Origin: an uncultured Treponema sp. | GTDB taxonomy: Bacteria; Spirochaetota; Spirochaetia; Treponematales; Treponemataceae | Direction: 5' to 3' | Length of the DNA: 6,281 bases | Assembly (NCBI GenBank): GCA_946538795.1 | Contig: CAMNGY010000102.1 | Location: 1 to 6,281 of the forward strand | Shown: piece after piece, positions 1-5,681 of the stretch | Layout: each line of letters starts with the position of its first letter | Numbering within the stretch: the first letter of the stretch is position 1 | The notes under the pieces: generated by a model | The model's database searches: none | Told to the model about the DNA's origin: nothing | The model's input: only the letters and a program-made list of their open reading frames with translations | Made by a program: the position numbers and the translations under genes

Positions 1-211
1 CGGAGCTACTGCTTCCAGGAACGTTGTTGCCCGCCGGTTTGCTCTGCACGGAGCTGTTGCTGTTCGGAACGTTAGGAACTGCCTGACCGTTCAGCGTGCA
101 GCTGGAGCTGGCAGGAACAGACTGGCAGGCAGTGCAGTCGATTGCGGACGCACCGGAATATACCCCTATACAAAGGGCGGCGGCCGCCAATGTAACGCGA
201 TTGATTTTCAT
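1..211 (-). CDS. Secreted Cys/Ser/Asn-rich protein, N-terminal part only (truncated by window edge)
   Basis: The first 70 codons of a gene that continues past base 1. The ATG at 211 is preceded by a strong ribosome site (GAGGAG, 9-base spacer). Residues 1-23 form a Sec signal peptide: a charged start (MKINR), a hydrophobic Ala/Leu/Ile/Val stretch, and an ASA motif giving likely cleavage after Ala23. The mature protein begins IDCTACQ, with cysteines at 26, 29 and 38, so a disulphide or metal knot near the new N-terminus is possible. From about residue 43 it becomes low-complexity, rich in Ser, Asn, Pro, Val and Gln, like a linker or surface-exposed tail. Codons such as GTT, CCT, GGT and AAC are more frequent than in the neighbouring genes, which together with the promoter hints at high expression. 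I do not recognise the family; an outer-surface or periplasmic role is inference from the signal peptide alone. Confidence 0.8.
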   Translation of the reverse strand, partial: MKINRVTLAAAALCIGVYSGASAIDCTACQSVPASSSCTLNGQAVPNVPNSNSSVQSKPAGNNVPGSSSS

Positions 212-251
212 ATAATTAAACTCCTCTATCCTTTTTTGGCATTTATTACAA

Positions 252-281
252 AGTTTACACCAGTATTTCCGCATTTGTCAA
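252..281 (-). promoter_or_regulatory. Sigma-70-type promoter for the secreted protein gene
   Basis: On the minus strand a perfect -35 hexamer TTGACA lies at 281-276. It is followed 18 bases later by TAAACT at 257-252 as the -10 (four of six matches to TATAAT). An alternative -10 is TGTAAA with a 16-base spacer and an upstream TGG. Transcription would begin near base 245 and give a leader of about 34 bases, which includes the GAGGAG ribosome site. The stretch is AT-rich compared with its surroundings and separates this gene from the SPFH gene upstream. This is the clearest promoter in the window. Confidence 0.65.
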
Positions 282-301
282 GTTGAACAGGAAAAAATTG
301 T

Positions 302-1222
302 CTATTTCCTTGCCATCTCGCCAATAGCGGTCACGACGCCGGCAAGGTTCTGGAAGTCGGCCGGCACTATAATCTTGGTGGCCTGCCCGTCCGCCGCCTT
401 CTCCAGCGACTCAAGGCTGCGCAGCTTTATGACGGCGGCATCGGGAGCGGACTCCTTTATCATCGTAAGGCCGTCGGCGGTAGCCCTCTGGACGGAACGG
501 ATGGCCTCCGCCTCTCCTTCAGCCTTGCGGATCCGGGCCTCCTTGTCGGCTTCGGCCCTCAGGATCGTGGACTGCTTCTCAGCTTCGGCCGCAAGGATGG
601 CCGCCTGCTTCTTGCCTTCGGCCACAAGGATCTCGGACTGCTTCTGGCCTTCGGCCACAAGGATCTTCTCGCGGCGTTCGCGCTCGGCCCGCATCTGCTT
701 CTCCATGGCCTCGCGGATGGCTTCGGGCGGCATGATGTTCTTCACCTCCACCCGGTTCACCTTTATGCCCCAGGGGTCGGTCGCCTCGTCCAGTATGGCC
801 CGCATCTTCGTGTTTATGACGTCACGGCTGGTCAGCGTGGTGTCCAGGTCCAGCTCGCCTATTATGTTGCGCAGAGTGGTCGCCGTAAGGTTCTCTATGG
901 CCAGCTCCGGCTTTTCCACCCCGTAGGTGTACAGCTTGGGGTCGGTTATCTGCATGTAGACGACGCTGTCTATCTTCATCGTGACGTTGTCCTTGGTGAT
1001 GACCGGCTGGGGAGGGAAATCCATCACCCGCTCCTTGAGCGACACGTTGTTGGTAATCTTGTCAATGAAGGGGAGCTTGACGTGAAGGCCCGCCCCCCAT
1101 GTAGAGGCATACGTTCCCAGGCGCTCTATGATATAGGCGCGGGACTGGGGGCAAACCCGGATGTTCGTGATGATGAGCAGCAGGACGATCAAGATCAGGA
1201 CTGCAAACAAATAAATCGGCAT
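302..1222 (-). CDS. SPFH/Band 7 membrane protein, paraslipin (QmcA/YbbK-like)
   Basis: A 306-residue stomatin/prohibitin-family protein. Family members oligomerise on the inner membrane, organise microdomains and modulate membrane proteases or other partners. Residues 3-20 are a single N-terminal membrane anchor (hydrophobic Leu/Ile run). The Band 7 domain covers about 22-175: PQSRAYIIERLG, then GAGLHVKLPFID, then a region ending in DPWGIKVNRVEVKNI, all typical of the paraslipin/QmcA group. Residues 175-245 form a charged Ala/Glu/Lys helix expected to be a coiled coil. It contains five consecutive 11-residue units (185-239), each resembling ILVAEGQKQS. The C-terminal segment (QATKIIVPADFQNLAG) matches the usual family end. 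The ATG has GAGGAG five bases upstream, and the gene follows the nfeD-like gene by nine bases. NfeD-SPFH pairs are a conserved bacterial operon, which strongly supports both calls. The length is normal for the family. Confidence 0.93.
   Translation of the reverse strand: MPIYLFAVLILIVLLLIITNIRVCPQSRAYIIERLGTYASTWGAGLHVKLPFIDKITNNVSLKERVMDFPPQPVITKDNVTMKIDSVVYMQITDPKLYTYGVEKPELAIENLTATTLRNIIGELDLDTTLTSRDVINTKMRAILDEATDPWGIKVNRVEVKNIMPPEAIREAMEKQMRAERERREKILVAEGQKQSEILVAEGKKQAAILAAEAEKQSTILRAEADKEARIRKAEGEAEAIRSVQRATADGLTMIKESAPDAAVIKLRSLESLEKAADGQATKIIVPADFQNLAGVVTAIGEMARK
506..670 (-). repeat. Five 33-bp tandem repeat units inside the SPFH gene
   Basis: The coiled-coil part of the SPFH gene is built of five 33-base units encoding 11-residue repeats (residues 185-239). 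The two most upstream units are nearly identical at DNA level: both contain the string ATCCTTGTGGCCGAAGGC. The later ones diverge progressively. An 11-residue period fits a right-handed or hendecad coiled coil. It also makes unit gain or loss by recombination possible without a frameshift. Confidence 0.75.
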
Positions 1223-1231
1223 ATTATCTCC

Positions 1232-1693
1232 TCAAACTATCAGTGTATTACCTTTTATTTCTTTTATGACGCATTCCGTGCCAGCCTCAACCGGCGAGCC
1301 GTCGGCGCTGGCCACGGACCATTCGACACCCTTCAGCCTGACGGTCCCCTTTTCGTCCTGCGTAACGGCCGTAAGGAGCTTGCACCGGCTTCCTATGAGG
1401 GAATCGGCGTTGGTTGCAGTCTTCTTCTTGAGGAACTTGAGGGCGAGCGGCCTGGTAAAAAACAGCAGGACCGCCGAAAAGAGGACAAAAAGAAGGATCT
1501 GGGCAGGAAAGGGAACATGAAGCATGGCCACGAACACCATGACAAGCGCGGAGGCGGCAAACCAGACCGTCGTAAGCGTCATAGTCAGGGCCTCTATGAC
1601 AGAAAAGAGGATTACCAGAGCGAGCCATATCCAGGGCATGAGGCCCAGCCAGTTCCATCCAGCAACAGGGGACATACTTACAGTATACGGCAT
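1232..1693 (-). CDS. NfeD-like inner membrane protein, short (protease-less) type
   Basis: A 153-residue protein of the short NfeD class, the partner of SPFH proteins. Three membrane segments are visible at about 20-37 (IWLALVILFSVIEAL), 40-58 and 61-80. After a KKK positive patch at 88-90 comes a C-terminal soluble domain from about 98 (SLIGSRCKLLTAV) to the end, with the GTVRLKGVEWSV pattern of the NfeD OB-fold. The ClpP-like serine protease domain of long NfeD proteins is absent, as expected for the short type. It ends in a TGA that overlaps the ribosome site of the SPFH gene. No clear ribosome site precedes either Met1 or Met7, so the start is uncertain. An in-frame TGA about 60 bases upstream rules out a much longer protein. 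A -10-like TATACA lies just before the start, but I see no matching -35. NfeD domains may modulate assembly of the SPFH complex; its exact role here is inferred. Confidence 0.9.
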   Translation of the reverse strand: MPYTVSMSPVAGWNWLGLMPWIWLALVILFSVIEALTMTLTTVWFAASALVMVFVAMLHVPFPAQILLFVLFSAVLLFFTRPLALKFLKKKTATNADSLIGSRCKLLTAVTQDEKGTVRLKGVEWSVASADGSPVEAGTECVIKEIKGNTLIV

Positions 1694-1801
1694 TATTCTG
1701 ATTTTGTATAGCTTTTTTCCGGCAAGACATCCGCAGCGCGTGCACGGGGCATTTCACGCCGCGGACAGGGGCCAGGCTGCCGGCAAGAGCGCCCGAGTCA
1801 A
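1694..1801. other. 108-bp intergenic gap between the glucosaminidase and nfeD-like genes
   Basis: The gap is GC-rich for most of its length and turns AT-rich just before the nfeD-like start. It contains an 8-base direct repeat (CTTGCCGG on the minus strand, twice) and a -10-like TATACA close to the start codon. I see no convincing terminator hairpin and no matching -35 box. Whether nfeD-SPFH is transcribed separately from pyrH and the glucosaminidase gene cannot be decided from the sequence. Confidence 0.4.
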
Positions 1802-2422
1802 TCAGCGGGTTCCGTCCAGCCTTTCAAGCAGGCCCTCCAGCTTCTTGCCGTATTCCGGGTCAACGGCCCAGGTACCTGCAAGCTCCCGTACGGTCGGGGC
1901 CTTGCCGCGGGGAAGCACCCACTTGTAGCGGGGGTCTATCAGCTCGTTCCTGAGCGGGACGTCCTCGGTAGTTGCGTAAGCGTGCAGGTGCTGTATGTGC
2001 GCCCTGACCCCCAGCTGCTCGGTCGCAAAGCTGAGCCCCGGCCGCTCCGCGCTTATGGCCCCCAGGCCGCAGTAATTGTGCATCTCCGGCTTCACCAGAC
2101 CCCCGAATTTGAGCCAGCCCGTTTCCAGGCACATCTGCACCCAGGCACAGTCGCTGTTTATTCCTTCCATCCGGGCCTCGCTTATGTAATACCTGGCCAG
2201 GCGCGCGACCTGCTTTTTGTCCGCATCAGGGTTATTGGCCATGAAGAAGCTGACGAGCTGCCTCTCGCTCTTCACCCCCTCCTCCGACAGGCTCCTTGAG
2301 CTGTGCTGTCCGCGTCCCCGGCCCGTCGTGACGCAGCCCGCGAGGGAAAACGACAGCAGGGCTATGGCAAGGACACGGAAAAGGGCCCTTGCGGACATGT
2401 TCTTACCGTCAGTTCCCGTCAT
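1802..2422 (-). CDS. Lipoprotein with glucosaminidase (GH73-like) domain
   Basis: A 206-residue predicted lipoprotein peptidoglycan hydrolase, related to the FlgJ/Bax-type endo-beta-N-acetylglucosaminidase fold that cleaves glycan strands. The signal has a basic N-region, a hydrophobic core and lipobox LAGC with lipidated Cys30. From the internal Met9 the Cys would be residue 22, a more usual length. A Ser/Arg/Gly linker runs to about 50. The catalytic domain covers about 55-203. Glu100 in MCLETGW is the likely catalytic acid, and NYCGLGA at 117-123 matches the conserved 'N-x-x-G-x-x' region after it. The end (VRELAGTWAVDPEYGKKLEGLLERL) is the familiar closing motif of these enzymes. The ATG at 2422 overlaps the TGA of the UMP kinase gene as ATGA, so translation is probably coupled; only a weak GGGG ribosome site is present. 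The likely site is the periplasmic face of inner or outer membrane, in wall turnover. The flagellar alternative (FlgJ rod-cap function) is not supported, since no rod domain or flagellar neighbour is seen. Confidence 0.87.
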   Translation of the reverse strand: MTGTDGKNMSARALFRVLAIALLSFSLAGCVTTGRGRGQHSSRSLSEEGVKSERQLVSFFMANNPDADKKQVARLARYYISEARMEGINSDCAWVQMCLETGWLKFGGLVKPEMHNYCGLGAISAERPGLSFATEQLGVRAHIQHLHAYATTEDVPLRNELIDPRYKWVLPRGKAPTVRELAGTWAVDPEYGKKLEGLLERLDGTR

Positions 2423-3147
2423 CGTATTGTCGTCCCCACGTACTCATTCCCGTCCAGTATGGCCCGGATGTTCTTTATGTCGTGCCCGGAGGCGCAGACG
2501 ACCGTAAGGCCCAGGGACTCGGCCTTCTTGCTCGCTATGGGATCAAAGGGGCAGTTCTTGCCGGGAACCCACTCGTCGCCGACCATCTTGCGGAAGTCCG
2601 CCCATGATATGCTGTCCAGGGGCTTCGCATCGGGGTTCTTCCTGGGATCGTCCGTGTAGACCTTCTCTATATTTGACAGGTTGACGACCGTAGAAGCATT
2701 GAAGCGTTCCGCCAGAAGGACAGCGTCGTTGTCGGACGAAAAGCCCGGTTTCCAGCCCGCGGCGACCAGGATGCGGTCAGTAAAATCAGTCACCTTCGTG
2801 GGATCTATTACGATGGACTGGCAGCAGAGGGAACCGAACGCCGCCTTCAGGAGCTGGGCGTTTATCCTTGTCGCCATTATCCCTATCCAGTCGGCAGCCG
2901 CGTTCATCTCGGCCTCGCTCTCGTACAGCTTTTTGCCGCCCAGGTCCTGCAGCTTCCCCTGAAGCTCCCTGAACGCCTTCTGATAGGTCCTGGCAGGGCC
3001 GCCGCCGCCCGCCACAAAGATGAGGCGGGTCTCCGGGTTACCGGCCAGCCAGTCTATGATCATCCTTGAGAATTCCTCAAGGAACCCGGTGTCAGGGCCA
3101 TCGGGGGCTATTATGGAGCCTCCCACGCTCAAAACTTTTGTCTGCAT
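2419..3147 (-). CDS. pyrH: UMP kinase, archaeal/spirochaetal type
   Basis: A 242-residue amino-acid-kinase-fold enzyme that phosphorylates UMP to UDP in pyrimidine nucleotide synthesis, in the cytoplasm. Visible motifs are the N-terminal SVGGSI phosphate loop (7-12), the glycine-rich AGGGGPAR (46-53), DWIGIMATRINAQLL (86-100), GWKPGFSSDNDAVLLA (131-146), NLSNIEKVYTDDPRKNP (156-172) and the PFDPIASKKA segment (200-209). This pattern is that of the archaeal UMP kinase group, which also occurs in spirochaetes, not the common bacterial PyrH. I chose the ATG at 3147 because it has AGAGGTGA six bases upstream. An upstream GTG at 3156 in the same frame lies inside that ribosome site and would only add three residues. 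A small insertion at about 62-80 makes it slightly longer than the archaeal enzymes. The gene opens a group with the glucosaminidase gene. Although upstream genes face the same way, a hairpin (3178-3222) separates it from them; I see no convincing promoter. Confidence 0.9.
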   Translation of the reverse strand: MQTKVLSVGGSIIAPDGPDTGFLEEFSRMIIDWLAGNPETRLIFVAGGGGPARTYQKAFRELQGKLQDLGGKKLYESEAEMNAAADWIGIMATRINAQLLKAAFGSLCCQSIVIDPTKVTDFTDRILVAAGWKPGFSSDNDAVLLAERFNASTVVNLSNIEKVYTDDPRKNPDAKPLDSISWADFRKMVGDEWVPGKNCPFDPIASKKAESLGLTVVCASGHDIKNIRAILDGNEYVGTTIR

Positions 3148-3160
3148 ATAGTTCACCTCT
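3140..3160 (-). promoter_or_regulatory. Ribosome binding site deciding the UMP kinase start
   Basis: The minus strand reads AGAGGTGAACTATATG, with AGAGGTGA placed six bases before the ATG at 3147. The GTG inside this motif (3156) is in frame but is part of the Shine-Dalgarno sequence, so it should not be taken as the start codon. Confidence 0.8.
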
Positions 3161-3177
3161 ATTAAATACCTGTGCCT

Positions 3178-3222
3178 GTTTCAAAAGCCCGCTGCGACGA
3201 AGCCGCGGGGACTTCTTGAAAC
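3178..3222 (-). terminator. Hairpin and T run after the IPT/transglutaminase-like gene (likely terminator)
   Basis: On the minus strand a dyad begins eleven bases after the stop codon of the preceding gene. GTTTCAA (3222-3216) pairs with TTGAAAC (3184-3178), and an inner GC stem CCCGC pairs with GCGGG, followed by CTTTT. Small bulges interrupt the arms. The GC stem followed by a short T run suggests rho-independent termination of the sigma-factor operon. The outer TTTCAA/TTGAAA pairing continues past the T run, so it could instead act as a processing or attenuation hairpin ahead of the UMP kinase gene. Confidence 0.5.
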
Positions 3223-3233
3223 TGCCTCACATG

Positions 3234-4925
3234 TCAATATATCCCAGTAATGATGGGGTCGGTCCAATAAGAACTGTAGCTCGATTTCGCGCCGGCGGAC
3301 TCCTCCCAGACTGTCTGCATCGCATAGCTCCGGGGCCTGCGGACTATCCTGTTGTTGGACATGGATGCCTTTATGCTCCTCATGCCCCTGCTGTAGGCAA
3401 TGTGGCGGTTGTCCATATTGCCAAAATAGTAGCCTGCGCAGTCGTCCCTTGCCGGGAAACCATTGTATTTTAAACCGCAGGCAAGGGAAAGGTCAACGGG
3501 GAGCCAGCCAAAATCCTCAAGGTAAATTTCGGCCCAGCTGTGCGTGTGGCTGGAGCCGCCTTCGTCCACCACGACGCCGGAAAGCTGGACGGCGGCTATC
3601 CCGGAGGCCCTGCACAGGGCGACATACATCCCGGCGAAGTCAAAGGCGTCACCGGTCTTCCGCTTAGGCAGGTCCATGTAATCCGCCTGGCCGCCCCTCA
3701 GCACGGACTGGATTTTATAGTTCTCCCTCATGTAATCATAGATAAGGCGGGCCTTCCTGTACAGGCCCTTTTCCTTGCCGCATATCCCGGCGGCAAGAGC
3801 CGTCACGGACTCGACGTCGGACGGAACCTGCAGGTCAACGGACATATAGGACTTGTACAGGCTCAGCGTTTCGGCCGAATACTGCGGCAGCTTCTTTTCG
3901 TTGACCGAAGATTCCACCCCGTAGACCGTTATGACTGCGCTGGCCGAAAAGGACTGCCTGTTCCCCTTGCCCGACATCTCCCTGGTCCTGAACACTATGT
4001 CGCCCCGGTCGTTGTCTATGAGCGCGTCGGGCTTGACTTCCCTGTACTCTACGGAAGGCTGCGATGCGGACAAGGCAGGCCGGGGCATGTAGAGGGTTAT
4101 CTCGCCCAAGGACGCTTCCTGCTCGTTTTCTATGTCCAGGTCCGTCTGGACCACGTAAATCTTCCGGTCCACATAGGACTTAGATCCCGCCGCATACGAA
4201 AGATTGAGCGAATGCCCCTGGCTGCTTCCCTTGGAAGTCCGCACCTGCACGGCCCCCGAAGCCGCCCCGTCCGGAACGCGGACCCGGATCTCGTTATCGC
4301 TCCAGTAGTTCCACGGATACTCGCTCAAAGACGCGGCCAGCATTGACTCGGCACCGTCCTGCACGGTGGCGGAAGCAATCCTGTTGGCAGTAAAGAATAT
4401 GTCGGAAGAAAGGCGGGAAACGCCGAAGCCTGTTCCTTTTATGGTTATGAGGTCTCCGGGCGCGGCTTCCTCAGGTTCTATACGTGAGATTATAGGGATG
4501 CCGCCCTGAAGGTCGGAGCGGATGCTCTGGGGAATGTTGGACCGGTTGGCAAAGAAGGACGGCTCGGATTCCCCCCTCTTGGTGACAATCTTGACAAGTC
4601 CGTCCTGCACATTGTAGGGAATGGTCAGCTGTATCTCGCTGTCGCTCCAAGCCAGATAATGGCTGGATGTGACCCGGTAACCGGCTATGCTCACATAGGA
4701 TTCGTCCTGCGTGTCGCCGAACCCGCTGCCACGTATGGTCATAAGCTCCTCGCTTGACCCAATGGCAGGACTTATGGAGCTGATGCAGGCCCTCTTGCTT
4801 TTCAGCCTTTCCATCCCCAAACCGCTGCTTATCACAATGGCGAGAACAACTATAGAAAAAAAAGAGCCAAAGCGCACGGACGCTTTGGTTCTTAGGAGTC
4901 TCAGGTAAGACTTAAAAAAACGCAC
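3234..4925 (-). CDS. Membrane-anchored IPT/TIG-domain protein with transglutaminase-like domain lacking the catalytic Cys
   Basis: A 563-residue protein starting with GTG six bases after the anti-sigma stop; GGAAG lies 11 bases upstream, so coupling is likely. Residues 20-37 (SFFSIVVLAIVISSGLG) form one membrane anchor, placing the rest in the periplasm. Two IPT/TIG immunoglobulin-like domains follow: about 48-125 (ISSISPAIGSSEELMTIRGSGFG) and 145-245 (ISRIEPEEAAPGDLITIKGTGFG). Residues 250-370 are a beta-rich region I cannot name. The transglutaminase-like domain covers about 380-485: GDAFDFAGMYVALCRASGI, then THSWAEIYLEDFGWLPVD. By family comparison His462 and Asp478 match the triad, but the Cys position is Ala427 (codon GCC at 3645-3647). 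The nearest Cys (438, in ALCRA) is 11 residues further and should not replace it. So it is probably non-catalytic, binding peptide or wall. Being co-transcribed with the sigma/anti-sigma pair, it may sense or relay envelope stress. It is not a lipoprotein, since Cys47 lacks a lipobox. The N-terminal coding region holds two T runs of seven and eight. Confidence 0.87.
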   Translation of the reverse strand: MRFFKSYLRLLRTKASVRFGSFFSIVVLAIVISSGLGMERLKSKRACISSISPAIGSSEELMTIRGSGFGDTQDESYVSIAGYRVTSSHYLAWSDSEIQLTIPYNVQDGLVKIVTKRGESEPSFFANRSNIPQSIRSDLQGGIPIISRIEPEEAAPGDLITIKGTGFGVSRLSSDIFFTANRIASATVQDGAESMLAASLSEYPWNYWSDNEIRVRVPDGAASGAVQVRTSKGSSQGHSLNLSYAAGSKSYVDRKIYVVQTDLDIENEQEASLGEITLYMPRPALSASQPSVEYREVKPDALIDNDRGDIVFRTREMSGKGNRQSFSASAVITVYGVESSVNEKKLPQYSAETLSLYKSYMSVDLQVPSDVESVTALAAGICGKEKGLYRKARLIYDYMRENYKIQSVLRGGQADYMDLPKRKTGDAFDFAGMYVALCRASGIAAVQLSGVVVDEGGSSHTHSWAEIYLEDFGWLPVDLSLACGLKYNGFPARDDCAGYYFGNMDNRHIAYSRGMRSIKASMSNNRIVRRPRSYAMQTVWEESAGAKSSYSSYWTDPIITGIY

Positions 4926-4931
4926 GTCGTA

Positions 4932-5681
4932 CTAATCTTCCTTTCCTATGTCAATAGTAAAAAGAGGCGACGACAGATGAAGAAAAAAACCGGACTGCTT
5001 CTCCTTGACGCCAGCCTCCTCGGTCTCAACGGGAAGGAAAACGTCGTAGCTGGTCAGAGCAAGGGATGCCGCCGACTGGGAAGACGGGGCGGGAACAGCC
5101 TTCGTGAGCACGGGAGAGGCAACGTTCACCTCAGGGCTTTCGACCATGACCGGCGCGTTGAAGGGAACCACGGGAGCGGCCTTTCCTGCAAAGGACTGGA
5201 CGGCAGAGTGGTCGTCGGCAAGGAAACCAACCACGCTGGCAGGGCTGACGGCGCCCTCAACCTTTATGTCGGCCGGCATATCCAGGGAAGTCATCCTTGC
5301 GACGGGCTTGAAGTCGGTCGTCTGAATGACGGTCTTGGTCTTGGTCGGCATGACGGCGGCAATGACGGCCGCGGCGGAAGCTCCGACGAGCACGTCCTTG
5401 AACACGTTCTTTGCGCTTTCTCCCACGTTGGGCATCTTAAGAATCTTCTTATAGGAGAGCCTGGACTGCAGGCGGGCAAAGCTGGACTCCATGTCGCGCT
5501 CGCTCATGGAGATGCTGTCGCTGTCGGCCTTGAGCAATGCACGAGCACCCTCAAGCTTCTTAAGCGCGGCCTGACACTTGGGGCAGTTCTTCACGTGCTC
5601 CTCGTACTGTGCCTTGTACTCGTCTGAAAGCTCTCCATCGAGGTAAACTGAATGCAAGTCTTTGTTAGGACAGGTAAACAT
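4932..5681 (-). CDS. Membrane-bound zinc-finger anti-sigma factor
   Basis: A 249-residue ZAS-type anti-sigma factor that would bind the sigma factor encoded just upstream and keep it off RNA polymerase. The N-terminal zinc-binding domain (1-45) shows the signature H-x3-C-x2-C as His29, Cys33, Cys36, in HVKNCPKC. His10 (or Cys4) would be the fourth ligand. Residues 45-90 are helical and charged. About 97-111 (VLVGASAAAVIAAVM) is a short membrane segment. The remaining ~135 residues are a low-complexity Ala/Val/Pro/Ser-rich outer domain that I cannot assign to a family. The ATG at 5681 has AGGAG six bases upstream and lies inside the sigma gene, overlapping its end by 17 bases in another frame, so dosage is coupled. 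Its own stop is six bases from the next start. Signal-induced release (by proteolysis or conformational change) is known for the family but not visible here. Confidence 0.88.
   Translation of the reverse strand: MFTCPNKDLHSVYLDGELSDEYKAQYEEHVKNCPKCQAALKKLEGARALLKADSDSISMSERDMESSFARLQSRLSYKKILKMPNVGESAKNVFKDVLVGASAAAVIAAVMPTKTKTVIQTTDFKPVARMTSLDMPADIKVEGAVSPASVVGFLADDHSAVQSFAGKAAPVVPFNAPVMVESPEVNVASPVLTKAVPAPSSQSAASLALTSYDVFLPVETEEAGVKEKQSGFFLHLSSPLFTIDIGKED

Noticed and set aside
216..242. An 8-codon reading frame (MPKKDRGV) in the leader of the secreted protein gene, a possible leader peptide
   Set aside because: It has no ribosome site and its end overlaps the strong site of the main gene, so it is probably chance in a short AT-rich leader.
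289..310. AGGAAA/TTTCCT inverted repeat around the SPFH stop codon as a terminator
   Set aside because: The stem is only six mostly A-T pairs and has no following T run in the direction of transcription.
375..926. Long plus-strand open frame opposite the SPFH gene
   Set aside because: It is the antisense of a well-supported gene; Ser/Arg/Ala-rich composition and no domain or ribosome site indicate a shadow of GC-rich codons.
1287..1757. Alternative minus-strand frame overlapping the nfeD-like gene
   Set aside because: It has a Cys/Arg/Pro-rich composition with no membrane pattern, whereas the other frame gives a proper NfeD protein next to its SPFH partner.
3160..3184. TTGAAA and TATTTA before the UMP kinase gene as a promoter
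   Set aside because: The spacing between them is about 10 bases, too short for sigma-70, and TTGAAA is part of the hairpin arm.
3540..4346. 268-codon plus-strand open frame opposite the IPT/transglutaminase-like gene
   Set aside because: The minus-strand gene has clear domains; the plus-strand translation shows no recognisable motif and reflects the GC-rich third positions.
4977..5627. 216-codon plus-strand open frame opposite the anti-sigma gene
   Set aside because: The opposite strand encodes a clear zinc-finger anti-sigma factor in an operon; the Gly/Leu/His-rich plus-strand product looks non-biological.
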